DNA of 64,000 nucleotides from Vibrio scophthalmi LMG 19158 (GTDB lineage Bacteria; Pseudomonadota; Gammaproteobacteria; Enterobacterales; Vibrionaceae), in the NCBI RefSeq assembly GCF_000222585.1, contig NZ_AFWE01000112.1, positions 62,001 through 126,000 on the forward strand, given 5' to 3'. The notes beneath the pieces were generated by a model. It was not told the origin of the DNA. It was given only the letters and a program-made list of their open reading frames with translations, and did not search any database. This document shows positions 34,431 to 43,473 of this stretch, one piece after another (position 1 is the first letter of the stretch; every line of letters begins with the position of its first letter). The position numbers and the translations under genes were made by a program.

Positions 34431-36470
34431 TTAGTCTTCGTTGCGAGCTGGGCGACCATGGCCACGTTCGCCACGGTGGTTGCCACGGTTGTCGCCACCA
34501 CGGTTACGATCGAAACGACGCTCACCATTACCGCCATTACCATTACCACCTTCACGGTTGCCACGGTAACCGCCGCCGTTGCCACCTTCACGGTTGCCAC
34601 GGTAGCCGCCGCCATTACCGCCTTCACGGTTACCAGCTTCGCGATTACCGCCTTCACGGTTACCACGGTAGCCACCGCCATCACGGTTGCCACGATGACC
34701 GCCGCCGTTACCACCTTCACGGTTGCCACGGAAGCCGCCTTCACGGTTACCACGGTGACCGCCGCCATCACGGTTGCCGTCACGACGACCACGAGGCTCA
34801 CGGAAATCGTTGAAGTCACAAACTACTGCGCCAACTTCTTTCTGACGGATACGCAGTTTGTTTAGTTTGCCAGCTGTTTCAGAATCCATTGCTTTAGGAA
34901 GCTGAACGTAAGTTTGGCCTTGATCTAGTTTGATAGCACCGATAGAGCCTTTAACTAGACCTAGTTCGTTTGCTAGAGCGCCAACGATATCTTTAACTTG
35001 TACGCCTTGCTCACGACCCACTTGAAGTTGGTAAGTATCCCAATCTTGAGTGTTGAAGCTACGACCACCTTCACGACGACCATCACGACCGCCTTCACGG
35101 CGTTCAGTGCGACGTTGCTTGTCACGAGCAATAGCTTCTACCATTGGGTCTTCGCCAACGTAGAATAGAGGACGCTTACCTTGTTGACGCTTAAGTAGCA
35201 TCGCAGCAAGAGTATTTGCATCGATCTCTAGAGATTCTTGTAGTTTCTCAACTAGCTCAACGAATTTCTCTAGTGCTTTGTGTTCTTTCTCAGCTTCTAG
35301 CTCAGCACCTAGTTTGATTAGGCGAGCTTCAGCGACTTGATCACGCATTGGAAGTTGGATTTCTTCCATTTGTGAGCGAGTTACGCGCTCGATAGTGCGA
35401 AGCATACGGATTTGGTTGCCACGAACCAATAGGATCGCTTTACCTTTACGACCAGCACGGCCAGTACGACCGATACGGTGGATGTATGATTCAACATCGA
35501 ACGGGATGTCGTAGTTAAATACGTGAGTAATACGTGGAACGTCAAGACCACGTGCAACAACGTCAGTTGCTACTAGGATGTCGATTACACCAGTTTTGAT
35601 GTGATCAACAGTACGCTCACGTAGAGACTGAGGAATGTCACCGTGCAGTGCAGCAGCTTTGAAGCCACGTGCAGATAGCCAATCAGCTAGACGCTCGGTA
35701 TCTTGACGAGTACGTACGAATACGATTGACGCGTCAGTTTCTTCTGTTTCTAGAAGACGAGACATTGCTTCGTCTTTCTCAACGCCTTTAACAACCCAGA
35801 ACTGTTGTTCTACTTTGTCTACAGTGTGGTTTTTACCTGCAACGTCAACCATTACTGGTTCACGTAGGAAGCGCTCAACAATGTTTTTCAGCATTGGAGG
35901 CATAGTTGCAGAGAAAAGAACGCGTTGTGCAGTTTCAGGAGCGTGCTCCATGATTGCAGTTACGTCATCCACAAAACCCATGTTCAACATTTCATCAGCT
36001 TCATCAAGGATGAAAGTGTTTACTTCGTCAAGGTGTAGACGGTCACGGTTAATAAGGTCTTGAACACGACCAGGAGTACCAACGATCACGTGTGCGCCGT
36101 TTTTAAGAGCACGCATTTGGTCAACGATAGAAGTACCACCGTAGATCTCAAGAACTTTAAGACCAGAGATGTTACGACCAAGGTTCTTCATTTCAGCCGC
36201 TACTTGGATCGCTAGTTCGCGAGTAGGAGCTAGAACAACTGCTTGTGGTTTACGTTGAGCAAGATCGATTTTGTTTAGTAGTGGTAGCGAGAATGCCGCT
36301 GTCTTACCAGTACCAGTTTGAGCTTTACCTAGTGCGTCTTTGCCAGCAAGAAGGTGAGGAATCGCTTCTGCTTGGATAGGTGTTGGAGAAACGAAACCCA
36401 TGCTGTCAAGAGCTGAAAGGATGGCGTCGTTTAGTGCTAATTCACTAAATTGAATTACTGAGTCTGTCAT
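34431..36470 (-). CDS. deaD: DEAD-box RNA helicase DeaD/CsdA with long RGG tail
   Basis: 679 aa from MTDSVIQFSEL; the frame to 36533 is extension. Helicase motifs: AKAQTGTGKTAAF-like GKAQTGTGKTAAF, PTRELAIQ, DEADEMLN, SAT, VARGLDVPRITHV, HRIGRTGRAGRKG. A DbpA-type RNA-binding domain follows (about 475-560: QVGREQGVQVKDIVGALANE), then ~110 residues of Gly/Arg/Asn repeats (GNREGG, GGYRGNR). It works in cold-shock ribosome assembly and mRNA decay. The ~370-bp upstream spacer could hold a long cold-shock-type 5' leader. Confidence 0.95.
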   Translation of the reverse strand: MTDSVIQFSELALNDAILSALDSMGFVSPTPIQAEAIPHLLAGKDALGKAQTGTGKTAAFSLPLLNKIDLAQRKPQAVVLAPTRELAIQVAAEMKNLGRNISGLKVLEIYGGTSIVDQMRALKNGAHVIVGTPGRVQDLINRDRLHLDEVNTFILDEADEMLNMGFVDDVTAIMEHAPETAQRVLFSATMPPMLKNIVERFLREPVMVDVAGKNHTVDKVEQQFWVVKGVEKDEAMSRLLETEETDASIVFVRTRQDTERLADWLSARGFKAAALHGDIPQSLRERTVDHIKTGVIDILVATDVVARGLDVPRITHVFNYDIPFDVESYIHRIGRTGRAGRKGKAILLVRGNQIRMLRTIERVTRSQMEEIQLPMRDQVAEARLIKLGAELEAEKEHKALEKFVELVEKLQESLEIDANTLAAMLLKRQQGKRPLFYVGEDPMVEAIARDKQRRTERREGGRDGRREGGRSFNTQDWDTYQLQVGREQGVQVKDIVGALANELGLVKGSIGAIKLDQGQTYVQLPKAMDSETAGKLNKLRIRQKEVGAVVCDFNDFREPRGRRDGNRDGGGHRGNREGGFRGNREGGNGGGHRGNRDGGGYRGNREGGNREAGNREGGNGGGYRGNREGGNGGGYRGNREGGNGNGGNGERRFDRNRGGDNRGNHRGERGHGRPARNED
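34470..34780 (-). repeat. RGG-coding tandem repeats in deaD
   Basis: Imperfect tandem copies encoding GGNREGG/GGYRGNREGGN units. The DNA is highly repetitive, so expansion or contraction by multiples of three is likely between strains. Confidence 0.8.
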
Positions 36471-36837
36471 TGGGATCCCATATAACAAATAAAAACAAAA
36501 GGTCCCACGAGCTCTACCAATTTCAATTACCAATCCAGATAAAGAGCTGAGTTCCGTTCAGATGCGGATAAGTCGTAAATCGCATCAAGCCGCTAGGGAC
36601 ATAAGGGAGGCGGATTATTCCCTAAAAGCACAAAAAAAGCCAGAAAAAATTGAAATTCATCACAAAAATTTCTTCAAAAAGACAATTTTGCAGAATTTGT
36701 CGCCACGCGCAGGCTATTTTGCTGTTATTTCGCTCAGTTTAGCAAGGAGAGGGCGTGAACAAAGTCTCGCTTTAAGTAGCTTGGGTAAAATCGCAATGTT
36801 ATAGTGTGCGCAATTTTACAAGTGATTAAGAGTAAAA
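36471..36837. other. Spacer between deaD and rnb
   Basis: 367 bp with divergent promoters for two RNA-metabolism genes. TAGGGA / TCCCTA ends face each other at 36592-36624. There is no credible gene; the plus frame at 36562 has no family resemblance. Confidence 0.5.
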
Positions 36838-38856
36838 ATGTTCCAAGATAATCCGCTACTGGCTCAGCTTAAACAGCAAATCCAAGAAAAGCTACCGAAA
36901 AAAGAAGGCACTATTAAAGCGACTGAAAAAGGCTTTGGCTTCTTAGAAGTAGATAGCAAAACCAGCTTCTTTATCCCGCCTCCTTATATGAAGAAGTGTC
37001 TGCATGGCGATCGAGTGAAAGCGATCATTCGTACTGATAACGATCGCGAATCGGCAGAGCCAGAAGAGCTGTTGGAACACAACCTCGCTCGCTTTATTGG
37101 TCGCGTTAAGATGTTCAAGGGCAAATTGAACGTAACACCGGATCACCCTCAACTGAAAAAACAGTCACTAAAAGCAAAAGTGAAGAAGGGTTTAAACCCG
37201 ACCGATTTTGCTGAAGGTGATTGGGTAGTTGCTCATCTTGTGCAACACCCGCTTAAAGGCGATGCTGGTTTCTTGGTTGAGATTTCGAAAAAAATCACTG
37301 ATGCTGACGATAAGATTGCGCCTTGGTGGGTAACGCTGGCGGAAAACGATCTGCCGAACAGCGAGCCCGCGGGTATTGATCATTGGGAATTGAAAGACGA
37401 TGCAGATTTAGAGCGCGTCGATATGACCCATGTTCCATTCGTGACTATCGATGGCCAATCAACCAAAGATATGGATGATGCGTTATACGCAAAGAAAAAT
37501 GCGAATGGTGATTTTGAATTAACGATTGCGATTGCCGATCCTACTGCCTACATCACGCCGGATAGTGATATGGACAAGGTGGCTCGTGAACGTGGTTTCA
37601 CTATCTATTTGCCAGGTCGTAACATCCCAATGCTACCTCGTGATCTTGCTGATGATCTTTGCTCTTTGATTGAGGGAGAAGTTCGTCCAGCACTTTGCTG
37701 TACTGTGACAGTCGATAAAGATGGTGTGATTGGTGAAGATATCCACTTCTTTGCTGCACACATTAAATCGCACGCACGTTTAGTTTACGATCATGTTTCA
37801 GATTGGTTGGAAAACGGCGAGTCGCCGGAATGGCAACCAAATGATGAGATCGCACAAATCGTACGAGATTTGTATGAATTCTCTCAAGCGCGCGCTAACT
37901 GGCGTCAAAATAATGCAGTGGTTTTCCCTGACCGTCCTGATTACCGTTTTGAATTGAGCGAAGATAATGATGTCGTCGCGATTCATGCGGATATGCGTCG
38001 TACTGCAAATCGCTTAGTTGAAGAGTCAATGATCACCGCCAACATCTGTGCGGGTAAAACATTGCGTGCTAACTTTGAATGCGGTGTTTTCAATACACAT
38101 GCTGGTTTCAAGCCTGAAAAAATTGCCGATGTGGTTGCGCTAGTGAACCCTGAAGGTGAATTACCGTTTACTGCTGAATCCATTGCAACTCTAGAAGGTT
38201 TTGCCGCGCTACGTCGTTGGCTAGGTCAGCAAGATACGAGTTATCTCGATAACCGTATCCGCAAAGCGCAAGCATACAGTGAGATGGGCAATCAGCCACT
38301 ACCGCACTATGCGATGGGTTTAGATATCTACGCGACGTGGACGTCACCAATCCGTAAATACGGCGATATGATTAACCACCGTATGCTAAAAGCGCATGTG
38401 CTAGGCAAAGAACCAGTGCAAACCGCAGATGAAACAGTGGGCGAAGAGCTAGCTCTACATCGTAAGCATCACAATATGGCTGAACGTAAAGTGGGTGATT
38501 GGCTGTATGCACGCACGTTGGCTGAAGAGCCAAGCAAAGAGACCAAGTTCGTTGGTGAAATCTTTGATATTAACCGTGCGGGTATGCGTATTCGTTTACT
38601 TGAAAATGGCGCCGCTGCCTTTATTCCAAGTTCATTGATTATGTCTAATAAAGAACGTATCGAGTGCAACGGCGAGCAAGGTACGATTTCAATCGATAAG
38701 CAACTTGAATTCCGTCTTGGCGACACACTTGAAGTGGTATTGACAGACGTGAGTCAAGAAAACCGCAACATCGTTGCGAAGCCAACACAAGTGTTTGCGG
38801 AGTTGGTTGTTGAGAAGCAAGATGACACGACGGCAACAGATGCTCCTGCTGAGTAA
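36838..38856 (+). CDS. rnb: Exoribonuclease II
   Basis: 672 aa (E. coli RNase II is 644). Cold-shock-like domains occupy about 15-170 ([15 protein letters not shown]), then the RNB catalytic domain with the Asp cluster [31 protein letters not shown] and [14 protein letters not shown], and a C-terminal S1 domain (about 560-645, [19 protein letters not shown]). It degrades single-stranded RNA 3' to 5'. It is monocistronic with a strong terminator. Confidence 0.96.
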   Translation: MFQDNPLLAQLKQQIQEKLPKKEGTIKATEKGFGFLEVDSKTSFFIPPPYMKKCLHGDRVKAIIRTDNDRESAEPEELLEHNLARFIGRVKMFKGKLNVTPDHPQLKKQSLKAKVKKGLNPTDFAEGDWVVAHLVQHPLKGDAGFLVEISKKITDADDKIAPWWVTLAENDLPNSEPAGIDHWELKDDADLERVDMTHVPFVTIDGQSTKDMDDALYAKKNANGDFELTIAIADPTAYITPDSDMDKVARERGFTIYLPGRNIPMLPRDLADDLCSLIEGEVRPALCCTVTVDKDGVIGEDIHFFAAHIKSHARLVYDHVSDWLENGESPEWQPNDEIAQIVRDLYEFSQARANWRQNNAVVFPDRPDYRFELSEDNDVVAIHADMRRTANRLVEESMITANICAGKTLRANFECGVFNTHAGFKPEKIADVVALVNPEGELPFTAESIATLEGFAALRRWLGQQDTSYLDNRIRKAQAYSEMGNQPLPHYAMGLDIYATWTSPIRKYGDMINHRMLKAHVLGKEPVQTADETVGEELALHRKHHNMAERKVGDWLYARTLAEEPSKETKFVGEIFDINRAGMRIRLLENGAAAFIPSSLIMSNKERIECNGEQGTISIDKQLEFRLGDTLEVVLTDVSQENRNIVAKPTQVFAELVVEKQDDTTATDAPAE

Positions 38857-38884
38857 TTGTTAGTCTAGTTTGACTCTAAATTGA

Positions 38885-38919
38885 ATCCCCTACTTTTGCT
38901 AAAAAGTAGGGGATTTTTT
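38885..38919 (+). terminator. Intrinsic terminator after rnb
   Basis: AATCCCCTACTTTT pairs with AAAAGTAGGGGATT, followed by TTTTT. Confidence 0.92.
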
Positions 38920-39766
38920 ATTTGGTATGAAACGATGTTCGACGCAATCTGCTATGAACATGAAGGGGGACGTTTGATTATCATGCCGTTCATCAATATT
39001 GATAGCGGCAATCATCGCTGTGTTAGGCATTATTGGCCTAAGTAGCAAAGTGTTGTCTCGCATTGATTCACCCAAACTGAACAGGAATTACTCTCGGATA
39101 TGAGATTCTAGTCACATCATGGTTGATTTCTAACTAGGATTCGTACACACTGTTTATAAGAATGCGACACAGTCTAAATTATTAGACTTTTCTATAGCTT
39201 AGGCTGATGAATCACGTCGTATTCACTACATTTAAAATGTAGATGTTTTTCTACTTACATAGCATGGGTTGGTCAGAGGATTCACCATCAATCGGTGCTG
39301 TGGAAGGTAAATAAAAACGACAAAGGCGACCTGCACGTCGCCTCATTGTTGCTCCACTTAACATTCTTGGTTTGGCCGCCGATCAGTTAAGTCGAGTGCA
39401 AAATTGGTGTTACGCATAGCTGGCTGTTAGCTTAGATTCCTTACTAAATGAAAACTAACGGTTTTTGTAACCTGCCTGAGCATTGCTCAGGCATTTCTTT
39501 TTGCAGCGTCCATATTAAGTAATCGGCTAATGTGCGGTAGCGAATTCGATACTCAATGCGACGCAGTGCTAATAATTACATTGTAGCGGCATGATTTGTT
39601 GCAGATTGATGTGGTTTTAAGTCCTTAATGAGCAAGTTTTATACATTTATTATGCTCGAATGATGGGCTTTATTTCTATTCTTCCTTTGGCGATAAAAGC
39701 TAATATCCCTTATTAATCATTTGTTTAAGTTATCTTTTTACTCTAAATATCACTTGGGGTGATGTG
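38920..39766. other. Gene-poor spacer with terminators and a possible gene relic
   Basis: ~850 bp without a complete ORF. At about 38950-39115 one frame reads MNMKGDV, a stop, then a clean membrane-helix-like stretch (LIAAIIAVLGIIGLSS) and SRIDSPKLNRNYSRI, possibly decayed coding DNA. AGTCTAA / TTAGACT at about 39171-39188 is hairpin-like. A 7-bp stem AGGCGAC / GTCGCCT at 39324-39343 has a T-rich flank only on the minus strand. TGCCTGAGC / GCTCAGGCA at 39473-39493 is a good plus-strand terminator with no gene before it, so an unannotated small RNA ending there is possible. Confidence 0.45.
39473..39502 (+). terminator. Orphan intrinsic terminator
   Basis: TGCCTGAGC / GCTCAGGCA, loop ATT, followed by TTTCTTTTT. 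The nearest upstream plus-strand gene, rnb, already has its own terminator 550 bp earlier. Confidence 0.75.
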
Positions 39767-39976
39767 TTATAACTCGCGATTGGAAGGTGCGCATCCTAGG
39801 TATCTTAGCAAGACGTAAATGCTTTCTTGCGATAGTGCGACGCGACGAAACAGTGTGGCAAATGTTTCATCGCCACCAAAGCAGGTTTGGATGTAGTGGT
39901 GAATCTGCTGATCGTTGTAACCTTCGGCATACATGGTTCGGACCCATTGGTATTCAACCGATTTAAGATCGCTCAA
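39767..39976 (-). CDS. Small hypothetical protein
   Basis: 69 aa if a TTG at 39976 is used (no clear Shine-Dalgarno), or 55 aa from the ATG at 39934. The frame remains open upstream to about 40070 without an ATG. The sequence (YQWVRTMYAEGYNDQQIHHYIQTCFGGDETF, then SQESIYVLLRYLG) is protein-like and helical, with one Cys-rich end, but no family is recognised. Confidence 0.45.
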   Translation of the reverse strand: MSDLKSVEYQWVRTMYAEGYNDQQIHHYIQTCFGGDETFATLFRRVALSQESIYVLLRYLGCAPSNREL

Positions 39977-40106
39977 GGTTGTTTCACTTAATGTGGGTGC
40001 GTTGAATGCAGATGTTAATCTATCACCGTTGAATGAGATGTGCTTAATGGCTAAGATCCTTGCCTTTCATTGGATGCAGCACAGAGTTAAGCAGACTTTA
40101 GTGAAG

Positions 40107-40154
40107 GAAAAATGACAGTATCAGCTTTTTACTCAAGCCTGACATACTGTCATT
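40107..40154 (-). terminator. Long-stem hairpin/terminator after the thioesterase gene
   Basis: AATGACAGTAT (40111-40121) and ATACTGTCATT (40144-40154) are perfect 11-bp inverted repeats 22 bases apart. On the minus strand the stem is followed by TTTTCC, so it can terminate the thioesterase transcript, 78 bases after its stop. Confidence 0.65.
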
Positions 40155-40231
40155 ATCATCAAGTGGTGGACCTGGCCGCTGGTATTACTCGAGCGTGACT
40201 CGTTAGATAGGAGGCGACCAGAGCGGATGAA

Positions 40232-40717
40232 CTATTTGAGATATTTAACGTGCGCTTCCATTTCCTGACCAATCTGTTTGCGCATATTCATCAGTCGGAT
40301 AGCAGATTCTCGTAATTCAATGTCTTCATCGTTGCTCGGAACCCATTCCGGTACCGGCGAGGGTTTGCCATTTTCATCAACCGCAACCATGATGACGATA
40401 CAATGGGTGGTTAAGCGATTGGTTAGTTCTTTAGGGTCGCTGGCTTGAACATCGATAGCAATATGCATTGATGAGCTGCCGGTATAGATTACCTTAGCAC
40501 TCACTTCGACCAGATTTCCGACGTGAATTGGTGATACAAAACGTATCCCACCGGCGTAGGCAGTAATACAATATTTACCACTCCAGCCTGCAGCACACGC
40601 ATATGCAGCTAAATCGATCCACTTCATCGCCGCGCCACCATGCACTTTACCGCCAAAATTGACATCGCTGGGCTCAGCCAAGAAACGCAGGGTTATATTG
40701 CGTTGTCTTTTACTCAT
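40232..40717 (-). CDS. Acyl-CoA thioesterase, hotdog fold
   Basis: 161 aa, start with GGAG eight bases upstream. LRFLAEPSDVNFGGKVHGGAAMKWIDLAAYACA is the hotdog motif of the YciA/BFIT class, with the Asn-Gly-Gly-His active-site region. RFVSPIHVGNLVEVSAKV and the C-terminal helix (ESAIRLMNMRKQIG) fit. It hydrolyses acyl-CoA thioesters; chain-length preference is unknown. Confidence 0.9.
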   Translation of the reverse strand: MSKRQRNITLRFLAEPSDVNFGGKVHGGAAMKWIDLAAYACAAGWSGKYCITAYAGGIRFVSPIHVGNLVEVSAKVIYTGSSSMHIAIDVQASDPKELTNRLTTHCIVIMVAVDENGKPSPVPEWVPSNDEDIELRESAIRLMNMRKQIGQEMEAHVKYLK

Positions 40718-40847
40718 CGTCTTACTCCATGACGGTTGCAACTACGACCACTATAACGTGTTCACGACTGAATGATCTATTACTATGTGCGGCCAAAGCG
40801 CATTGGATCATCACGTTTTTTATAGGTGGCTTGATGGTGGCAATGGT

Positions 40848-41072
40848 TTACTTACGCACTTCTTCAAATTCGCCTTCAATCGCGCCTTTGTCCATGCTTT
40901 GATTCATCGCAGAATCTTGCTGTGCTTGCATTTGTGCCTTGAAATTATCGCGCAGGCGCTTGCCGGTGATTGCGCCCAGAATGGCTAATGGGATCGCCAA
41001 TAGTAAACCGAACATAACAGTAAAAAAACCGATGACTAGTGTTAGCGCTGTGGTGAGCATTCTATACATCAT
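40848..41072 (-). CDS. Small membrane protein, unknown function
   Basis: 74 aa, start at the first of two adjacent ATGs with AGAGG upstream. One or two hydrophobic helices (LTTALTLVIGFFTVMFGLLLAIPLAIL) are followed by a charged tail (KRLRDNFKAQMQAQQDSAM, ending EGEFEEVRK). No family is recognised; tail and size suggest a conserved small envelope protein. Confidence 0.65.
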   Translation of the reverse strand: MMYRMLTTALTLVIGFFTVMFGLLLAIPLAILGAITGKRLRDNFKAQMQAQQDSAMNQSMDKGAIEGEFEEVRK

Positions 41073-41237
41073 TAATACCTCTATTGTGTAGTGCAGCATT
41101 GACTCAAAAAACCAAGGGCAAGTGGGTGACTTGCAGCTTAAAGTGACCTGAGTGTAGAAAGTAAATCTAAAAATGTGTCTTGCACTAGGTTAACAGTGTA
41201 CAGATTAATGCGGCTTAGATGAACCAAACATGAATGT

Positions 41238-41266
41238 AAAAAAAACCGCCTCATCCAGAAGCGGCA
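41238..41266 (-). terminator. Intrinsic terminator after the GAPDH-like gene
   Basis: On the minus strand CCGC / GCGG with an 11-base loop is followed by eight T residues. Confidence 0.6.
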
Positions 41267-41378
41267 GTCAACAGGTTAGCTAGGTAGTTCGCTACCGACC
41301 AACAGGGAATTTTTTTAGCCGCCTTTTATCTTAGGTGATAGGTGATGTGATAAGCCTGCGGCTGAGGTTAGATTACCT

Positions 41379-42809
41379 CTAGGTAAACGTTTGATAGCGC
41401 ACGCCCATCATTTGCTCCATACAATGGACGACTTGGCAGCTGTAGCCAAATTCATTGTCGTACCAAATATAGAGAACGCAACGATTGTCTTGCGCGATTG
41501 TCGCAGCCCCATCGACCACACCAGCAAAGCGGGAACCGACCAAATCGGATGAGACTACCTCGGTGGAATCGGTGTAATCAATTTGTGCTGAGAGGTTCGA
41601 TTTTAGTGCCATATCGCGTAAATACTGATTGAGCTCGTCACGCTCAACTTGGCTCGCTAAGTTTAAGTTAGCCACAGCCATTGATACATTGGGTGTTGGT
41701 ACGCGAATAGAGTTGCCAGACAACTTACCCGCAAGCTCAGGTAAGGCTTTAGCAACCGCTTTAGCTGCGCCCGTTGAGGTGAGTACCATGTTCAGTGAAG
41801 CACTACGACCACGACGCTCACCGCTATGGAAGTTATCAATCAAGTTCTGATCATTGGTAAAAGAGTGTACGGTTTCAATGTGACCCGATTCAATGCCATA
41901 GCGGTCGTTGAGTGCTTTAAGTACTGGAGTTATCGCGTTGGTGGTGCAGCTTGCGGCAGAAATAATGGTATCTTCTGGCTGAATCACCTGTTCATTGACA
42001 CCAAAGACGACGTTTTTGATGTCGCCTTTACCCGGCGCAGTCAGTAATACTTTTTGTGCACCCTTTGAAGCGAGGTGTTTACTCAGTCCTTCGCTATCGC
42101 GCCAAGCTCCCGTGTTATCAACCACTAGCGCGTTATGAATATCATATTGGGCGTAGTCGATATCTTCAGGGCTGTTAGCGTAAATGACTTGAATGTAGTT
42201 ACCGTTGGCGATGATGGCTTTTCGTTCTTCATCCACAACAATACTGCCATTGAATTGACCATGCACAGAATCTCGTCGTAACAGGCTAGCGCGTTTTTGT
42301 AGGTCACCATGTTTACCGCCACGGACCACAATAGCACGTAAACGCAGTGGGTAGCCTGAGCCGCTTTTTTCGACCAGAAGTCTGGTTAACAAGCGACCAA
42401 TACGGCCAAAACCGTACAACACGACATCTTTAGGTTTTGATACGCCCTCGCCATTCATTGCTGTGACCAAGGCTGAGTGCAGAAAATCTTTTACGCCATG
42501 GGCATCTTCACGATCTTGCCAAAACTTATCAGCCAGCTGACCTACGTCGATGCGACATGGTGATAGCGGCATGTCACATAGTGCTTGAATCAGAGGCAGT
42601 GTTTGGCTCGGAGATAACGCCTGTCCACTATAGTGACGAGCGAGGCGATGGGCTTTTATGATGTCGATTGTTGCGGCGTTCACCAGTGTTTTGCCAAACA
42701 GTAAGACTTCAACACCTTTTTGGCGATAAAGCTGCCCAAGTAATGGATAAATGGTTTCAGCAATCGACTGGCTAGTTTGCCATTCGAGAAGATGTTTCTC
42801 TGGGCTCAT
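41379..42809 (-). CDS. Glyceraldehyde-3-phosphate dehydrogenase-like enzyme, long form
   Basis: 476 aa from MSPEKHLL; a GTG at 42869 would add 20 residues and neither start has an ideal Shine-Dalgarno. About 125 N-terminal residues precede the NAD-binding VVLYGFGRIGRLLTRLL. The catalytic Cys is in ISAASCTTNAITPVL and the His in TVHSFTNDQ, so the enzyme is probably active. Ordinary GAPDH is ~335 aa; this longer branch is found in some gamma-proteobacteria, where the extra N-terminal helical domain has no clear role. It could serve gluconeogenesis or another phosphorylated aldehyde. Confidence 0.87.
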   Translation of the reverse strand: MSPEKHLLEWQTSQSIAETIYPLLGQLYRQKGVEVLLFGKTLVNAATIDIIKAHRLARHYSGQALSPSQTLPLIQALCDMPLSPCRIDVGQLADKFWQDREDAHGVKDFLHSALVTAMNGEGVSKPKDVVLYGFGRIGRLLTRLLVEKSGSGYPLRLRAIVVRGGKHGDLQKRASLLRRDSVHGQFNGSIVVDEERKAIIANGNYIQVIYANSPEDIDYAQYDIHNALVVDNTGAWRDSEGLSKHLASKGAQKVLLTAPGKGDIKNVVFGVNEQVIQPEDTIISAASCTTNAITPVLKALNDRYGIESGHIETVHSFTNDQNLIDNFHSGERRGRSASLNMVLTSTGAAKAVAKALPELAGKLSGNSIRVPTPNVSMAVANLNLASQVERDELNQYLRDMALKSNLSAQIDYTDSTEVVSSDLVGSRFAGVVDGAATIAQDNRCVLYIWYDNEFGYSCQVVHCMEQMMGVRYQTFT

Positions 42810-43473
42810 GAGCGTACAGGACCTTTTCGTTTTGGAAGTGCTTTTCCTTGTGGAAGCGAGGGTATTCACTCGTCAGAACTTTACCTTTGCCCAACAGACA
42901 CGCAGAGGATTAAGAGAAAGTGTAGAGTGAATGTTTTGTAATTATTTTGTGGAAAAAGCGTAACTGACGATGGGTTATTCTGCTAGGAAAAATAATTACC
43001 CTGTCTGATGCTGAAATGTCGCCTAACTTAGGCGTTTTCCGCTGAAGGCATTAGCACAATGCATCATTGACAAATTCGATAGTGAGGCGCTTATTTTGCT
43101 ACAAAAAATACTCATTGCGCATTTGGTGATGTAACGGGAAGAGGTGATTGCGTCATGATGTGAGCTTGTATGGATAAACCAACTATTTAGTAAACAATGG
43201 TGATGAGTTGAGCTTTTTAGCGACTTCAATTGCGGACTTCATGCATATCGCGACAAGATGGCATGGGGGAAATTGAAAAATTGTGCGCAAGCCAACGTTT
43301 ATTTGTGCAACCTGATGGTCAATATGATCTGATGTCCTTCGCACACCCATTGTCAATATTTCTATCAATGTAGCAATAATGAGAAAAGGAATGCGCAACG
43401 GTAAATAAGTTGGTTTGAATGCTACTGATTGCTTATATTTGAGCCACTTTTGATTCAAGGAATGAATCCCCCA
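42810..43473. other. Divergent spacer between the GAPDH-like gene and the hybrid kinase
   Basis: ~660 bp with no credible gene; short minus-strand frames in it lack any recognisable content. No repeat or strong dyad stands out. Confidence 0.4.

Noticed and set aside
34427-34865. 130-residue ORFs opposite or beside the deaD 3' end
   Set aside because: They are frame shadows of the RGG repeat region, encoding repeated Val/Thr/Ala.
36562-36804. 80-residue ORF between deaD and rnb
   Set aside because: No conserved features or start signal; lies in the divergent promoter region.
43023-43458. Two minus-strand ORFs before the hybrid kinase
   Set aside because: No Shine-Dalgarno, no recognisable motif, irregular composition.
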